A DNA stretch of 64,000 bases from Patiria miniata (GCF_015706575.1 NW_024037068.1:2914001-2978000), one strand, 5' to 3'. Counted from the first letter of the stretch, positions 20,183 to 31,599 are shown. Made by a program: numbers and translations. The notes: a model not told the origin generated them from the sequence alone.

Positions 20183-21079
20183 ATGACTGACTTCGTTCTT
20201 GCAGTGAGGTACTCCATAGCCGGCGTCTGTGGTGCGGCCATAGTCGAGAATCTTCTTGCGATTGCCGTGTTTGCTGGGACTAAAAAGTTCCGCATCAAGT
20301 ACTACACTTTAGTAGTCAACCTGGCGCTGGCTGACTTGTTCTTTGCTATCTTTACAATATCATCTCTCTATCTGTCAAGAAGCCCCGTTCTCAGAGGCCT
20401 TGCTCAAGCGAGTTTGACGGTCTCCCTTGAGACTATTTTTGCCGTTGCTGTCAATCGTTACCTGGCCCTGTCCCTTGTGCCACCGGCTCGCTACAACTCA
20501 CTGGTCACCGGGTATCGTCTGATTGGAGTTTGCGTCATTTTATGGTGTGTGGGTCTTGCATATGGCTTAGCTACATATCTTTCTCGGAGCAATTTTGATT
20601 TTGTAGATAGCGTTGTTTACCCATTGTTGGTCGGTCTTGTGTGGGTAATCACTGCGTTTCTTTATTTTCTAGCTTTCCGTAAGATAAAGCAGTATACTCC
20701 ACCTCTTGCATCCACAGCAGGCATCAGTGCCAACGCGGAGCAAGATCACACCCGAGTCCAGCAGACTCGTCGTTTGCTGGTATTGTTTGTTCTCATTCTG
20801 GTGGTGTCATGTATTACTTGGATGCCTATTTTAGTCATTACTTTGTTGTTATTCTTTTTTCCTTCTCTTGGGGGTACTGTAACCTTCCTGTGGTATGTTG
20901 GTTTCTTTCTCTACACGCTGTCTGCCATGATCAATCCGTTGGTATATTGGTGGCGATTGGATGGTTTCAGAGAGGGGTTTTATGCAATGTTCTGTCGTTG
21001 TGTCATTAAGGCAGAACCTAGACAAATCGAAGCTGACCCCACTACAAACGAGAATACAGTTGCCGAAACTGGTTTGTAG
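20183..21079 (+). CDS. Intronless class A (rhodopsin-like) G-protein-coupled receptor
   Basis: A 298-residue single-exon receptor in the plasma membrane, with seven hydrophobic helices. TM1 is about residues 7-31 (VEN at the N1.50 site). TM2 has LALADLFFA (Asp51). TM3 ends in Asn91-Arg92-Tyr93 in place of DRY. TM4 is about 111-132 and TM5 about 144-166. TM6 has TWMP (212-215) for CWxP. TM7 has NPLVY (251-255), followed by helix 8 with Cys residues that could be palmitoylated. The N-terminus is only about six residues, and I see neither the TM3 Cys nor an ECL2 Cys, so the usual class A disulfide is missing. TM7 has no Lys in the opsin position. The chosen ATG follows CTCAGCAAC, and an upstream hydrophobic extension is not open. 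Lineage-expanded intronless receptors are common in echinoderms and amphioxus. The ligand is unknown. Confidence 0.9.
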   Translation: MTDFVLAVRYSIAGVCGAAIVENLLAIAVFAGTKKFRIKYYTLVVNLALADLFFAIFTISSLYLSRSPVLRGLAQASLTVSLETIFAVAVNRYLALSLVPPARYNSLVTGYRLIGVCVILWCVGLAYGLATYLSRSNFDFVDSVVYPLLVGLVWVITAFLYFLAFRKIKQYTPPLASTAGISANAEQDHTRVQQTRRLLVLFVLILVVSCITWMPILVITLLLFFFPSLGGTVTFLWYVGFFLYTLSAMINPLVYWWRLDGFREGFYAMFCRCVIKAEPRQIEADPTTNENTVAETGL

Positions 21080-21165
21080 ATGTAGATGTTGTAGAGCCAG
21101 CAGCCGATATCACGAAACAGTGCGTAGCGTACGCTGAGCGTATATGACGTTATTGCGCAGTTCTC

Positions 21166-21171
21166 AATAAA
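21166..21171 (+). terminator. Polyadenylation signal of the receptor gene
   Basis: A canonical AATAAA about 87 bp after the receptor stop codon at 21079. This fits a short 3' UTR. Confidence 0.6.
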
Positions 21172-21770
21172 TTTACGATTGATCGTACGAAAATGTGGGT
21201 AGTTAAACAACGTTTTAATAATCGTAACATCTTGAACGAGGATAATGCCATCATTTTGGACAACTATTTTTGTATGATTTTTTTCGGACATGAAACTGTT
21301 TTCGAATTGAGAATTTTGTTCGATTTTCTTCGGAATCATGCAGTAAACTAAAATCATACTGGTAAAATAAGTCATATTTAGTCGTGACGCCACAACATGC
21401 ACGACCTAAAATGATTGCAAAATTTACGCCATAATTTTGTTAGGCAAGTTGTAAACGTATTATGCACTATGAAACTTTCGTCGTAACTGAAATGATGCGC
21501 AGCGTCAAATTTTGCGCAATTTGCGCCAAACATTTTGGCGCAAGTGGACTTGCGGCGCAAGTGGAGTTTCATGACATCGTCTGCTGGCATCATTCAAGAT
21601 ACCATTCAGTTACGAACAAACACCCTAGCTCTTCCATTTTTCCGTTCACACATTCAACTTACATTTTGTAATCCACTCTGAAATGGTTAATATCGGTTTT
21701 CCCATTTAATTTTTGAGTGGTCAGGTTGTACTCTTTGTCTTTCTTCTTTTTTTCTTTGCAATGGTACATA
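21172..21770. other. No gene recognised
   Basis: Spacer after the receptor. 21500-21560 has an inverted GCGCAA/TTGCGC cluster (TTTGCGCAATTTGCGCC, TTTGGCGCAAGTGG). The 140-residue minus frame at 20980-21402 overlaps the receptor end and is not gene-like. Confidence 0.35.
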
Positions 21771-21771
21771 G

Positions 21772-23738
21772 CAGTGTTGTAGGTCTCGAGACCGGTCTCG
21801 GTCTCGAGACCGGTATCGAGACCACTTTTTGCTGGTCTCGGTCTCGGAAGCTGTGGTCTCGGTCTTGGTCTCGGTCCCCTTTGGTCTCGATATTTTGGCT
21901 GGTCTCGGGTCGAGACCGGCAATATGTAGCTTTTACAGCTCGATCGATTACTTTGTGTTCACTTCGTTCAGTACCGTTGTTATTTAAAACATTTGCTAGC
22001 CCGTAGATCAAGCTTGTTATATATCGCGGTCGGTTTGGACTCGACTGCACGTTGGAAAGTCCCCAAAGTACATGTAAAACTGCAGCAGAACCAGTCACTT
22101 AACGATTTGGAACAAGTTCGGCATTTATCTGTTGAGTCGGCCACATAAAGCAAAGTATAAACTTGTAACAATTTATGCAATAAAGGTCAACCATTTTCGG
22201 GGATTGTGTAGTTTAGCCCACCCCTGTGGGCGTAATCACTTGCATTTTGTATTCTGATAAGGCGACCCATCAGATAACAGACCGTTCGGGTACCGGGTCC
22301 GGTATGCTAATTTCTTTCACCCCAATCGGTACGAAGCCAGAAGCCACCCGGTCACTGAAGCGTGACGCCCCAATCGGTCCAAACTGGTGACTCAGGGTTT
22401 CACAATAGGCAACATAAATTGAAGTCTGGCCATTGTTGGAGGATTATTCGGCCCACTGGGATTACCAGCTGCAACTTCTATGAAGCTCATCACAGTCATT
22501 GTTGCCTACTGGAGAATTAGCGCGTCGCAAATTGGTTCCTTTGTGATGAGCCAGAGCCATGGTGCAGTAGCCTGGTGGAGTTAATCCAGGCCGATCGGTT
22601 CCATGCAAGGTCCCAATCCCTTCAACATACTGGGCGGGCTCAACCCCGAACGGTCCGGGGAGGGATTCTAATTTGAGGGCTCGCCTAATATATTAGGTGC
22701 TTCAAATTAGTTATATTTTCGACCCCACACAATGTTCTCTTTAATTTGGGACAGTATTTTGAAGAAAAAGTAAATTTTTCTACCTGATTTTCTAGCTTTG
22801 AACTCACACACTCTTACCAGTTACCACTCACTGTTGCCATGAGAGTGTATGATGAGACCCCATTTTCTGGCTGCTCATTTTAAAGTACCCATTATTCCTC
22901 AAAAATTAAAAATCCCGTTCAGAAAAAAATTAAAAATCCATATCTGGCACATTCTGTCTACCACCTCGCAACTTGTGGGTCTACATGTACAAGTCCACAT
23001 TCTATGACAAAAATTTAAAAATTAATTCAACATTTTCTAGCTCCCATTTTTTTAAAATCAAGTACACAATTCTTGTTAGAAGTTAAGTCCTATATTTATT
23101 TTAGGAAAAAAGAGGCACAATGTAAAATTAAAATTGCATCTTTAAATATCCGTTAGAAGTCATAGCTGAAACCAAGGGAGTGACTGTGGAGTTTAGGATC
23201 CGAGTTCCTATAACAGATGAAACATCTACCTTTAACTTTTTACTTTTGTCACGATTGGGTGTAGACAACATGTCAAAGCCCATATTTCTTAAGGGTAACT
23301 ACTTTTTGCTCAAGTAAGGTGTCATGTATCAATTTGTAAACATTGCCACTGGTCAAAATTTGGTCTGTATTCTTTGTGAATAGAAAGGTGACATTTTTCA
23401 ACTACAATAACGTGTCTTGTTTTTTTATTTCGACTATTGTTATTTATTATCAGCGGTCTCGGTCTCGAGACCTGAAGATTCGAGACCGAGACCGAGACCG
23501 AGACCCTTCAAGGCGGACCGAGACCGAGACCAATATGGTCCGAGACCGAGATCGATCGAGCTGTAAAAGCTACATATTGCGGTCTCGACCCGAGACCAGC
23601 CAAAATATCGAGACCAAAGGGGACCGAGACCGAGACCAAGACCGAGACCACAGCTTCCGAGACCGAGACCGAGACCAGCAAAAAGTGGTCTCGAGACCGG
23701 TCTCGAGACCGAGACCGGTCTCGAGCCCTACAACACTG
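21772..23738. mobile_element. 2-kb element with GGTCTCGAGACC-rich inverted ends, hAT-like
   Basis: The left end CAGTGTTGTAGGTCTCGAGA and right end TCTCGAGCCCTACAACACTG are inverted copies. Inside each end is a 140-290 bp block of GGTCTC/GAGACC and GGTCTCGAGACC words (21780-21920 and 23450-23730), which pair with one another. CAGTGTTG...CAACACTG ends with clustered palindromic subterminal repeats fit the hAT style, but the 8-bp flanks (GTACATAG and GTAATAAT) agree only in part. The 1.5-kb interior has no long frame, so it is non-autonomous. The Arg/Asp-rich open frames over the ends are repeat translations. Confidence 0.7.
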
Positions 23739-23741
23739 GTA

Positions 23742-23880
23742 ATAATGAATTTCATGCTATGTGATATTACAGATTATTATTATATGCTAATTAATGAAGT
23801 GGTGTACATCATGTAAAGTAGTGTAGAGTTTTGCAAGGGTAATACAAAATTACATGCTGTGTGCCACAGAGTACCGAAGT
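23742..23880. repeat. Tandem repeat unit (about 110-130 bp), first copy
   Basis: Has the order ATTACAGATTATTATTATATG, CTAATTAATGAAGT, GTGTACATCATG, GGGTAAT, AAATTACATGCTGTGTGCC. This matches the units at 24850-25080. The MULE-like element C lies between the first unit and the others. Confidence 0.55.
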
Positions 23881-23918
23881 GTGACATCATTTAGAACCAG
23901 GAAAAGTAGGGCTCGTTC

Positions 23919-24467
23919 CAACCTCGTGCCCCGTGGGTACGATCTTGCAGCGCCATGTTGTTTCCCATCATGCCTTGCGCGATCGTAACCCCTGGAATTG
24001 TGTAATTTAAATGTACCAAAATACGGTACATTATAATTAGGGCTGCAGTTTATCCGTTTTACGTGCCGACGCCATCTTTAAAATGTTAAAAGTTGTGATT
24101 TTGAAGAATCAATCCTTTCAAACACAACGTTTGGACGTTGTGTTAATTAGCAAAGATTTGTATTAAATGTACGTACCCCTTTCGTGCCTTTACAACCACA
24201 GATACAGGGTTTTTTCAAGCGAAAACGCGGCTGACATAATCCATATCGTACAGGCCTCGCGACTTTTGAATCATAATTTTTTTTTCGTACGTGACGTTAC
24301 GTGCAAAGCTAAGCGCGCGGGCGCGAGCGCATTATGGACGCGCCCGGCGTGCAATCTTCGAAATGCCCGCGCAGTACGCTGTGAATAGCCATTCAGTGTC
24401 ATTTACGTCATCATCAAAGCCAGGGGTTAGTGTAAGGAACGAGCACGCGCCCCTGGAGTCGAGGCTG
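23919..24467. mobile_element. MULE-like MITE C, perfect 9-bp target duplication
   Basis: Begins CAACCTCGTGCCCCGTGGGT and ends CCCCTGGAGTCGAGGCTG. GGCTCGTTC flanks it on both sides (23910-23918 and 24468-24476). At 549 bp it is about 95% like element B at 15112. The solitary, un-nested copy confirms the true ends of the family. Confidence 0.9.
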
Positions 24468-24849
24468 GGCTCGTTCAATGACGGCCATTTTTTGTAGAAG
24501 TGCAATTGCGTATTTTACAGTCTAGAACGCAATTGCGCAGCAAAAATATTGCATATACACGCGCGCTTGTTGCTCGAAATGTGTTCAAAATAAGACGCAG
24601 CTGATGCGCGTTATACAAGTTGACGCTCAAAATGCCGATGCACGTTGCTGATCTGTAGGGAATGACTTCATTTGAACGAGACTTGTAGTGCCAACGAATG
24701 GAGTACGCAAACGTGTTTGTTCATGAGCTGAATCACGCGTTAATGTCTTTGACACATATACTGTTCGCGTGATGTATTCACTTCGATACTCTGATGCAGA
24801 TTATTCTGTTCAATATGCTTACTGTTGAATTGGTGAAAAGTATATGCTT

Positions 24850-25085
24850 ACTACTTTAGAATTTTGTGGAGGTAAAAATAGATTACATGCTGTGCGCCAT
24901 TGTAGATTATGATGTTATGCTAATTATTGAACTTTTGTATATCATATTAATTAGTTTGAATGTTTGGCAGGGTAATAATTATTTACATGATGTGCGCTAT
25001 TGCAAATTATAATATGAGGCTAATTATAATACGTTAGTTTTGACTTTTTAAGGGTAATTTAAAATTACAAGCTGTGCTTCGCCCC
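24850..25085. repeat. Tandem repeat units of about 110 bp
   Basis: Two units in a row carry ATTACATGCTGTGCGCCATT, GTAGATTATGATGTTATGC, TAATTATTGAAC and a spacer ending AGGGTAAT. A third, partial unit follows with AAATTACAAGCTGTGCTTCG. The motif AATTATTGTTATGTCAATTA at 25425 may be another remnant. Confidence 0.6.
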
Positions 25086-25089
25086 GGGT

Positions 25090-26100
25090 GCTTTGCGCCC
25101 CTCGGATGTGTAAAACGTAACATCCAGCATCACAGCAGTCAACAATTGTTTTGTTATATACCTCTGGTTTGGATTTTTCTGATTTTGATGTAAACATTTA
25201 CGAAAACAAAGAGCAGTCAACAACAATCATGACAATCGAACGTCAACACACACGCATTTCGAGTACTCTAAACAGTGCTTGTCTGCAGACTGCTGCTCCC
25301 ACTCATGTTTGAAAACAAAGCAAAAATAGCGTGGGTACGAAAGAGACAGACATACCACACCGTATATACGTGCTCGTACGTGATATCCCACTGGGAGTGC
25401 GCCATGACAGAGAAATAACAATGCAAATTATTGTTATGTCAATTATTGAATTGGTGTAAGACATTATAGTAATGATTATAGATTAGTTGAGAAATGATAG
25501 GTAGTTTAAGATTAATTGGTTTGTAAATTGTTTGTAAACTTTTAATACTTGGAAAATAAATTTTTCAGAACTCCCGAAGAAGGTTTGTCAACGTTTATTC
25601 CTGTGTTTAGCAATTAATTGTGTGTACAATAATATTGGATTCTCGCCCGCGATGTGTGTGTGGCCTTTTAGCTTGCGGTCAACCGTTGATAGCTGTATAG
25701 CTCTGTGCACAGTAGACTAGGTGTGTATTTTGCTATACACAGCAGAATTCACAGCGTGTAGCCTACCCGCCGCACCAAATTATTGATTTGACCCTTCTCT
25801 GCCTGAGCAGCATTCCCTCCCAACAGACTAGACAGTATTTCCATACAGAATATAAAATGAATTTATAAACTGTTGTTAAAATTGAAGGGTTCACTTTGAA
25901 TGTGTTAAGCTTCCTAAGACAATACAAACGCATGTGGAGTTGATTGCCTCATTTATGGCGCCGCCAACGATGGAACAGAGATAGGGCCTGTAGAATTTGA
26001 TGCCGAGAATGCTGTAGTTGAGTGTGTATGGGGGACCCCCGTGCACCCCCCGACCTACAACTTTCACCATTTTTTTTGGGTGCCTTTTAGGGTCCTCAAC
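25090..26100. other. No gene recognised
   Basis: No supported coding sequence or repeat. The short minus-strand frame at 25891-26103 lies just downstream of the BESS-like exon and could be 3' UTR. Confidence 0.3.
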
Positions 26101-26106
26101 CACATT

Positions 26107-26331
26107 TTAGATGTTAACAGGAAAACAAACCCGATGCAAAGGAAATATTAAAGACGGTGGCCAATACGGCCGCCCAAAATTGGAACAACTAGGAAAAAGG
26201 CATAAATCATCCCGCTTGTACTTCACAAGTAGAGCGGTCACCTCCACCTGCAGGCCCTCAAAAGCCTCCTCATCCATCTCGGCTGCCGAGAGGCCTACCA
26301 TGCGGCCAAAAGCCACTCGAGGGCTGTCCTC
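26107..26331 (-). CDS. Terminal exon with BESS-like motif, unknown protein
   Basis: After a strong acceptor (CTTTTTTGTGTCATTTCAG) the minus strand reads EDSPRVAFGRMVGLSAAEMD and then EEAFEGLQVEVTALLVKYKR. A short helical module near the C-terminus, spaced like F/L-x-x-M-V...L-x-x-x-x...V-x-x-L-L, resembles the BESS or BESS-like motif that follows MADF or Myb/SANT DNA-binding domains in transcription factors and PIF/Harbinger accessory proteins. The tail after KYKRDD is less convincing. It splices in frame from the exon at 26592-26850 (QIAQQ|EDSPR). No DNA-binding domain is visible upstream in the window, so this is a gene end or a relic. Confidence 0.5.
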   Translation of the reverse strand, partial: EDSPRVAFGRMVGLSAAEMDEEAFEGLQVEVTALLVKYKRDDLCLFPSCSNFGRPYWPPSLIFPLHRVCFPVNI

Positions 26332-26591
26332 CTGAAATGACACAAAAAAGGAAAAGTATATTAAAACATATAAACATTTGAAATTCAATTAAATTGCAAC
26401 TGCTGTGACAACACATTTAGGGAAATAGTTTTGGACAAACTTTTTTCCCAACACCATTTGCATCTGCAACCGCATTGCGGCTGGAGTGACAAAAACTATT
26501 TTATAATAAAATGTTATATGTTTGTCCACAAAAGTATTTTGGAGACAATTTGTGGAGAACCAAGTAATTTTTTATCAAAATAGGTTTTTAC

Positions 26592-26850
26592 CTGCTGGGC
26601 AATCTGGGCCGTCTGCTGCTGATTGGCCACGAACCTCTTCTCTATAAGATGTCAGAAGGCTTCCTCTTCCTAGAGGCGGAGCTGGGGGTCCTCCGGCTGG
26701 CAGTAGAGGCAGGCTCCTTACTCTGCGTGCCCGTGGGGGAGATGTGGTCTGCTCCTGGTCGAAGTCAGACTCTGACTCCCGTGGCGATCTGCCCTCAGCT
26801 GCAGGTAGGTTGAATCTCTCATGATGCTTCCTGCAAAGCTGCCCCAAGAG
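26592..26850 (-). pseudogene. Upstream exon of the BESS-like gene, frame inconsistent
   Basis: Bounded by an acceptor (TTTTCTACTTTCAG) and a donor (CAGCAG|GTAAAA). One frame opens with LLGQLCRKHHERFNLPAAEG and continues with a Ser/Glu/Pro-rich stretch. A second gives SASRKRKPSDIL. A third, the only one that joins the next exon correctly, gives EKRFVANQQQTAQIAQQ. The three look like one protein crossed by one or two small indels: a Ser/Arg/Lys-rich linker and then a Gln-rich helix before the BESS-like tail. It may be a decayed transposon accessory gene. Sequencing errors are an alternative. Confidence 0.4.
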
Positions 26851-26984
26851 CTGAAAGTAGAAAAGAGCAGAAATATTCATGAATTAATACATTTTGACAT
26901 TAAACTTATTTAAACACAAACATTCAACATTACCGTTTTAACATTACAAATTTCCTTTGTGATTAAGTAATTTGGTAAATCATC

Positions 26985-27092
26985 AAATCAGTGAGTCAGT
27001 CAGTCAATCAGTCAAAAATAAGTCGGGGAGTCAGTCAGTCGGGGAGTCGGTCAGTCAGTCATTTAGTTAAGCAGTCAGTCAGTAGCACACTG
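26985..27092. repeat. CAGT-type microsatellite
   Basis: Imperfect runs of GTCAGTCAGTCAATCAGTCA and GTCGGGGAGTCAGTCAGTCG, period 4. Confidence 0.8.
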
Positions 27093-27099
27093 GTGCTTC

Positions 27100-28050
27100 A
27101 TTGAGTCCGAAAAGCGATGTGTATACAGTATTTAATGTTGCTCGAGCGTATACCTGTAGTAGAAGTGCCTCCTTCTTGTGAAATTATTTAGGGGTTGGCA
27201 AGAGGCCCTCAAGTATGTCTATCGCTAACCCTACACACAGAAGGAAAAAAATGCTGAGTGTGACGGATGACGACAAAAAAGGACTCCTTTGGTGATGATT
27301 TAAGAACTGTTTTTCCCCATGTATTGTACCAATAGCAAAATGTGTGACGGGTTTGTACACTCAAGAAGTTTGTTGATGCTATGCTTATGCGAATGCGACT
27401 GCGAGTGCGGTTCAATCTGCAATTAATATAAAACCAAAAAATACAATAAGTCTCTAAAATTATGTCAAAATGTAGCTGCATATAAATGAATCAATTACTA
27501 TATGAACTACATGTGTAAATGAATTAAACTGACTGATTTGATCCCCAAACTCATGGAATTGTGTCTATCGTGAATTTTTTCCTCATTAAAAACTACATGT
27601 ACGTGTCCTAGTACATCAATGTTTACATTAAAAATAATATTCAAGTCTCCAAAATTAACCTTGGTTGACAGTATAATCCATATAAACTGATGAAACTGAT
27701 GTAAGAATCATGTCACGTGCATTTAGTAAACGTGTATAAAACGTGCATCGCTAATTCTACCTAAATTTTATCCCCAAAAGTTGACCCAAAATAACTATAT
27801 ATAATGACCGTAATTATTACCCCCCCCCCTTTACACACGATTATCTTTAACCCTTTATCTAAATCTCTAAACAATTATAAGTACTCACAACATTGGGCGT
27901 ATCGAATATGATGCAAAATCAAAGAACCTTTTGACGGATTTCTACAAACTTGACAAACATATGTGACAATGCTGGCGCGCTGAGAGCGCCCTCTGTTGAC
28001 GAAGCAAATTCTACGCCTATGACGTCACGAACGAACTGGAAAACTTTCCT
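27100..28050. other. No gene recognised
   Basis: AT-rich spacer with a C9 run near 27825. No conserved frame. Confidence 0.35.
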
Positions 28051-28057
28051 ACCCGCA

Positions 28058-28700
28058 ACACTGAGTCACAAGACTCATTTAATTAGTCATGATTTTGTCC
28101 GTGTAGTGAGACACGTTTGGACTTAAATGAGTAATTTGACTCACATAAAATGAGTCAAGTTACTCGGGTTTAAATAATATTTGGGTCTTTGGACTCATTT
28201 TGTGGCATTTAAACGAGGCACCGTTTTGTCCGTGTTGTGATTAAGGCTAGGCTGTATACACAGAAAACAGTGCTTGATAACATGGAAATTAAAAACTACC
28301 GTGAATCGGGTAGATTGCATTCAATTATTAACACGATAGCAGCGTTTTAAACATGAAATTACCTTAAATGAGAAAGAAAATGACAAAGATATGGCTCCGA
28401 ATGCTACGCGACAACAACAATGGCGGATTGATGCGAACAACGGGTTTCCTGTGCTTACCCGCACAGGCTTGGGGATTGACTCGGTGCCAGCTTGGTGCTG
28501 AGTCATAATAAAACCGACAAATTTTCAAGGGACAAGTGAGTCCACAACATTTTAAGTAAGTCAATCCCCTTTTGACTCGCTATTTATATTTCAGTGAGAC
28601 TGATGCGAAGCATATGGTTTCAAATACGAGGCAAATTTGCTACGACTGACTAAAATTGTCCAAAAGTGAGTCGAGTGACACAATGTGTTTGTGTGCACTT
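28058..28700. repeat. GAGTCA-rich stretch, possible degenerate element
   Basis: ACTGAGTCACAAGACTCATT, AAATGAGTAATTTGACTCAC, AATGAGTCAAGTTACTCGGG and GGGTCTTTGGACTCATTTT occur at the left. GTGAGTCCACAAC, AGTAAGTCAATCCCC, TTTTGACTCGC and AAGTGAGTCGAGTGACAC occur at the right. The distribution suggests inverted subterminal repeats of an old element, but no ends are clear. The words also match AP-1-like TGAGTCA. Confidence 0.35.
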
Positions 28701-28704
28701 AAGA

Positions 28705-29680
28705 GAATCTCTCTTAAACCTCATACGCTCCACTCTTTATCCGTCACCGTTGCAGGATGTAGCGTCCAACTTGCTATTTAGGAAAATCCGCGCCCCGTCC
28801 GAACTTTATGAGATAGAAAGCAGAAACCATCCTTACTGGCCAACTAAATAAAGTGAAATTGAAACATGAAAGACGGCGCTTTTAGAAAAGCTCTGAGCGG
28901 TCCGACTTTGGTAGGTAAATAACCTTTCGAAGGTCCAAAACAGCAGCTCGATACTTGTCCGTGGAAGCTTCCGCTTTTGCAGCACTTTTCAATGCACGGG
29001 ATTTTAAATAAAGAAGTGTACAATGCTGAAGATGTGTTTGATTCCTTCAACGTACAGAGGCATGTATGTAATCAAATGAATGAAAATCAAACCCCTGCCT
29101 TCTCAGACTACGGCATATGCTAGCTATATGCTGGTGTACTTTACTGACTAGCCTAGAGCTAGTTCCAATAATCTAAACGTTGACTTTTGTTCCCTTATTT
29201 ATAGGAACAGGGCCCTTCACTATACAATAACCCTTTAATAGCCCTCTAAAAATACTATAGCCTAGGCCTATTCACATTATAAAATAGGCAGTTGTATTGT
29301 ACCAATGCTGACGTGTTTACTCACGTGAGTGTTATGACTAGGCCGAGGCTTTGTCTACAAAATTTGGTTCACCTGCACAATGCCTTTCCAATATGACTAA
29401 TTATTGAACACCCATTTGTCTTTTGTCAACACTCACAATATCTCGAACAAGTGATATACCCATGCTATACTAAGTTTCGTCTTGAATGGATCAAGCAGCC
29501 CCCTCAACTGACCGTGCTGCATTGCCGCCATTTCAAATGCAAAATCGTTTTCACTGCACTGCTTGCGGGCGCGCTTTTACGTACGCGCGCCCGCGTATTT
29601 GTATGGGTACAGTGTACTACCTCTGAGAACGAGAGTAGAGATTTACCTCGAGAAACTATTCTTGCACGAAAAGTGCTCAA
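28705..29680. other. No gene recognised
   Basis: No supported coding region. The left part of the CGTCACCG-family copy ending at 29906 may start somewhere in here but could not be located. Confidence 0.3.
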
Positions 29681-29685
29681 AATCG

Positions 29686-29906
29686 ATTTCACGAAGTTAC
29701 ATTTTTAAGAGTGTTACTTCGTAAAAACAAATGATCCACAAAACGCGTTATTTTGTATCACACTCATTAACTTAATTACCATGGTAACGAACTTCTGAAA
29801 TTTAAGAGTTAAGGAACTAAAATGTTTGGACGTACTTAGATATTTTATGCCGTTTTTAATTGTTTTAAAGACAATAGTTAAGTGGTACTTCGTAGCGTCG
29901 GTGACG
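29686..29906. mobile_element. CGTCACCG-family MITE, right-end fragment
   Basis: Internal repeats TTTCACGAAGTTACATTTT and GAGTGTTACTTCGTAAAAAC are followed by the terminus GTACTTCGTAGCGTCGGTGA ending CG. ATAA follows as the possible target duplication. The left end was not found. It belongs with the ACACC-type members at 17358 and 40245. Confidence 0.65.
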
Positions 29907-29910
29907 ATAA

Positions 29911-31590
29911 TGTGACGTGTCGTGCCAGCCTCCTGTTTCAGGATGGTTTGGTTTGTAGCGTGCCGTCCCGATGGTGCAATATCCCCACAGTGGTGGGCCA
30001 CATCAGCATGCAGGCTCTTCTCGGTTGATATGATCAGTAGACTGCTTGAGATCAGGCCAGTGGAGCAGGGGAATGGAAGTGGTAATTTGGGAATCGGTAT
30101 GTGGAGTCAGAATGTGGGTGGTGACGGTGGAGTCGGAATGTGGGTAGAACAACTTATTTCCCTTAGAACTTTGTACTTAAATTAGTCCTAAGTAGACCCC
30201 TACCCTATGACACATTGGTGAGCGAAGACGGTAATCAGGTGCCAAAGTCATGCCTATATTCATCGTCATCATCCTTAATTCCACCCAATCAAGCGCTTTG
30301 GTAATAAATCCAATCGCTGAGGAATCAAGCAATCAATGACTAAACCTTACCATGCAACTCCTTTTATAGACCTTGGGCTCCGGAGGCCGAGTACAACAGT
30401 GCATGAATCAATTGACCAATCAGATACAATGATCCCCATTATGCAAAGTGTGGGTGACCCACCGTGTTATTGTTATATTGTATTTAAAACATTCATTTGG
30501 TCAGTTCATAATTCCTTTTCTCTCACACAGCCCCGCCCCCTCCCAAAGTTTTCAGTCCCTGAAAAATAGTGTACGAAATTGGATAAACAACTAATTTCGT
30601 TCAAAAAACTTAAACAAAAATGCTTTACATGACAATCAGTCGAGTAACTCCTCAATGCATATTCCAACACACTTCTTTGAAACATAACTTTAAAAGCACA
30701 AATAATCTGTAACAATAACTTAACTCCAGTTTTTTTTTAACATGAACGTCCCAAACAAATAACTTATAAGAAAGTCCTCAACTCTTATTTCAATGTAGTA
30801 TTAGTCCCAAACTCATAACTTGAAAATGCAAACTTTAACTTAAATGCTTAGAATAGTGCTTGAATCCTACGTTTAACAGGAATATATAAATACAATGCAC
30901 CGCAAAGAGAATCCCCAACTCTGTAATTGAAATACAAATATCTGTACAAAACGATCCTGAACTTTTTAAACAATCTCTACCAAGTAGAAAATATATCGTT
31001 TATGGAAAATCAACTTTAAAAAAAGATATACAATTTAGAAACGACGATTTCTTAACTTCTTAAAACCATAAATAAGTTAAAATAAACGCCTATCGGCCAA
31101 CATAATCGCAACCTTGCTTGGCAGTTAATTGCTTATGGCAGATGGAATGTTCGTTTGATTTTTCTTGGTTGCAGATTATGCTGTCCCGATAGAATGTCGT
31201 GGCAAGTGTCAATTCGATGCGGTTGGCCTGAATCCCCGGGCTCGCCCGATTACTCCGCCCGCATCCCTGTCATTGCTGCCTGTTGACGAATCAACGGTTA
31301 CCGGCTGATACGCGTTGCAGGACTGGGTGCGGGTCTTGAGTCTCTTTCGACTGTCCGTAAATCGGGCCTTGCAGCTGGCTCCAACTCAGTGGTCGATTCT
31401 GGTGCCGGTCGCTCGAAGGAAGAAGCAGATGGCTGGATTTCGGTGGTGGGTTCGGGAGGGAGAGGTGGAAGGGGAGATAGATTGGGGTATGGATGCGCTG
31501 CCTGCGGCCTAGGGCGGGATCCAGAGGAGGTCTTTCTGCTTTCCCGGTGGTTCTTGCTGACATAGCATTCTCTCGAATCCCTCCAGGTAA
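29911..31590. other. No gene recognised
   Basis: Contains short unassigned frames only (for example 31291-31563 minus, Pro/Ser-rich). Confidence 0.3.
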
Positions 31591-31599
31591 ATTGCTACC

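Noticed and set aside
20980-21402. 140-residue minus-strand frame overlapping the receptor 3' end
   Set aside because: Antisense to a real gene, no family, low-complexity end.
21764-23746. 8-bp target duplication for the GGTCTC element
   Set aside because: GTACATAG and GTAATAAT agree at only four positions.
23343-23816. 157-residue Arg/Asp-rich frame
   Set aside because: Most of it (RDRDRDRD) is the GAGACC repeat of the element end.
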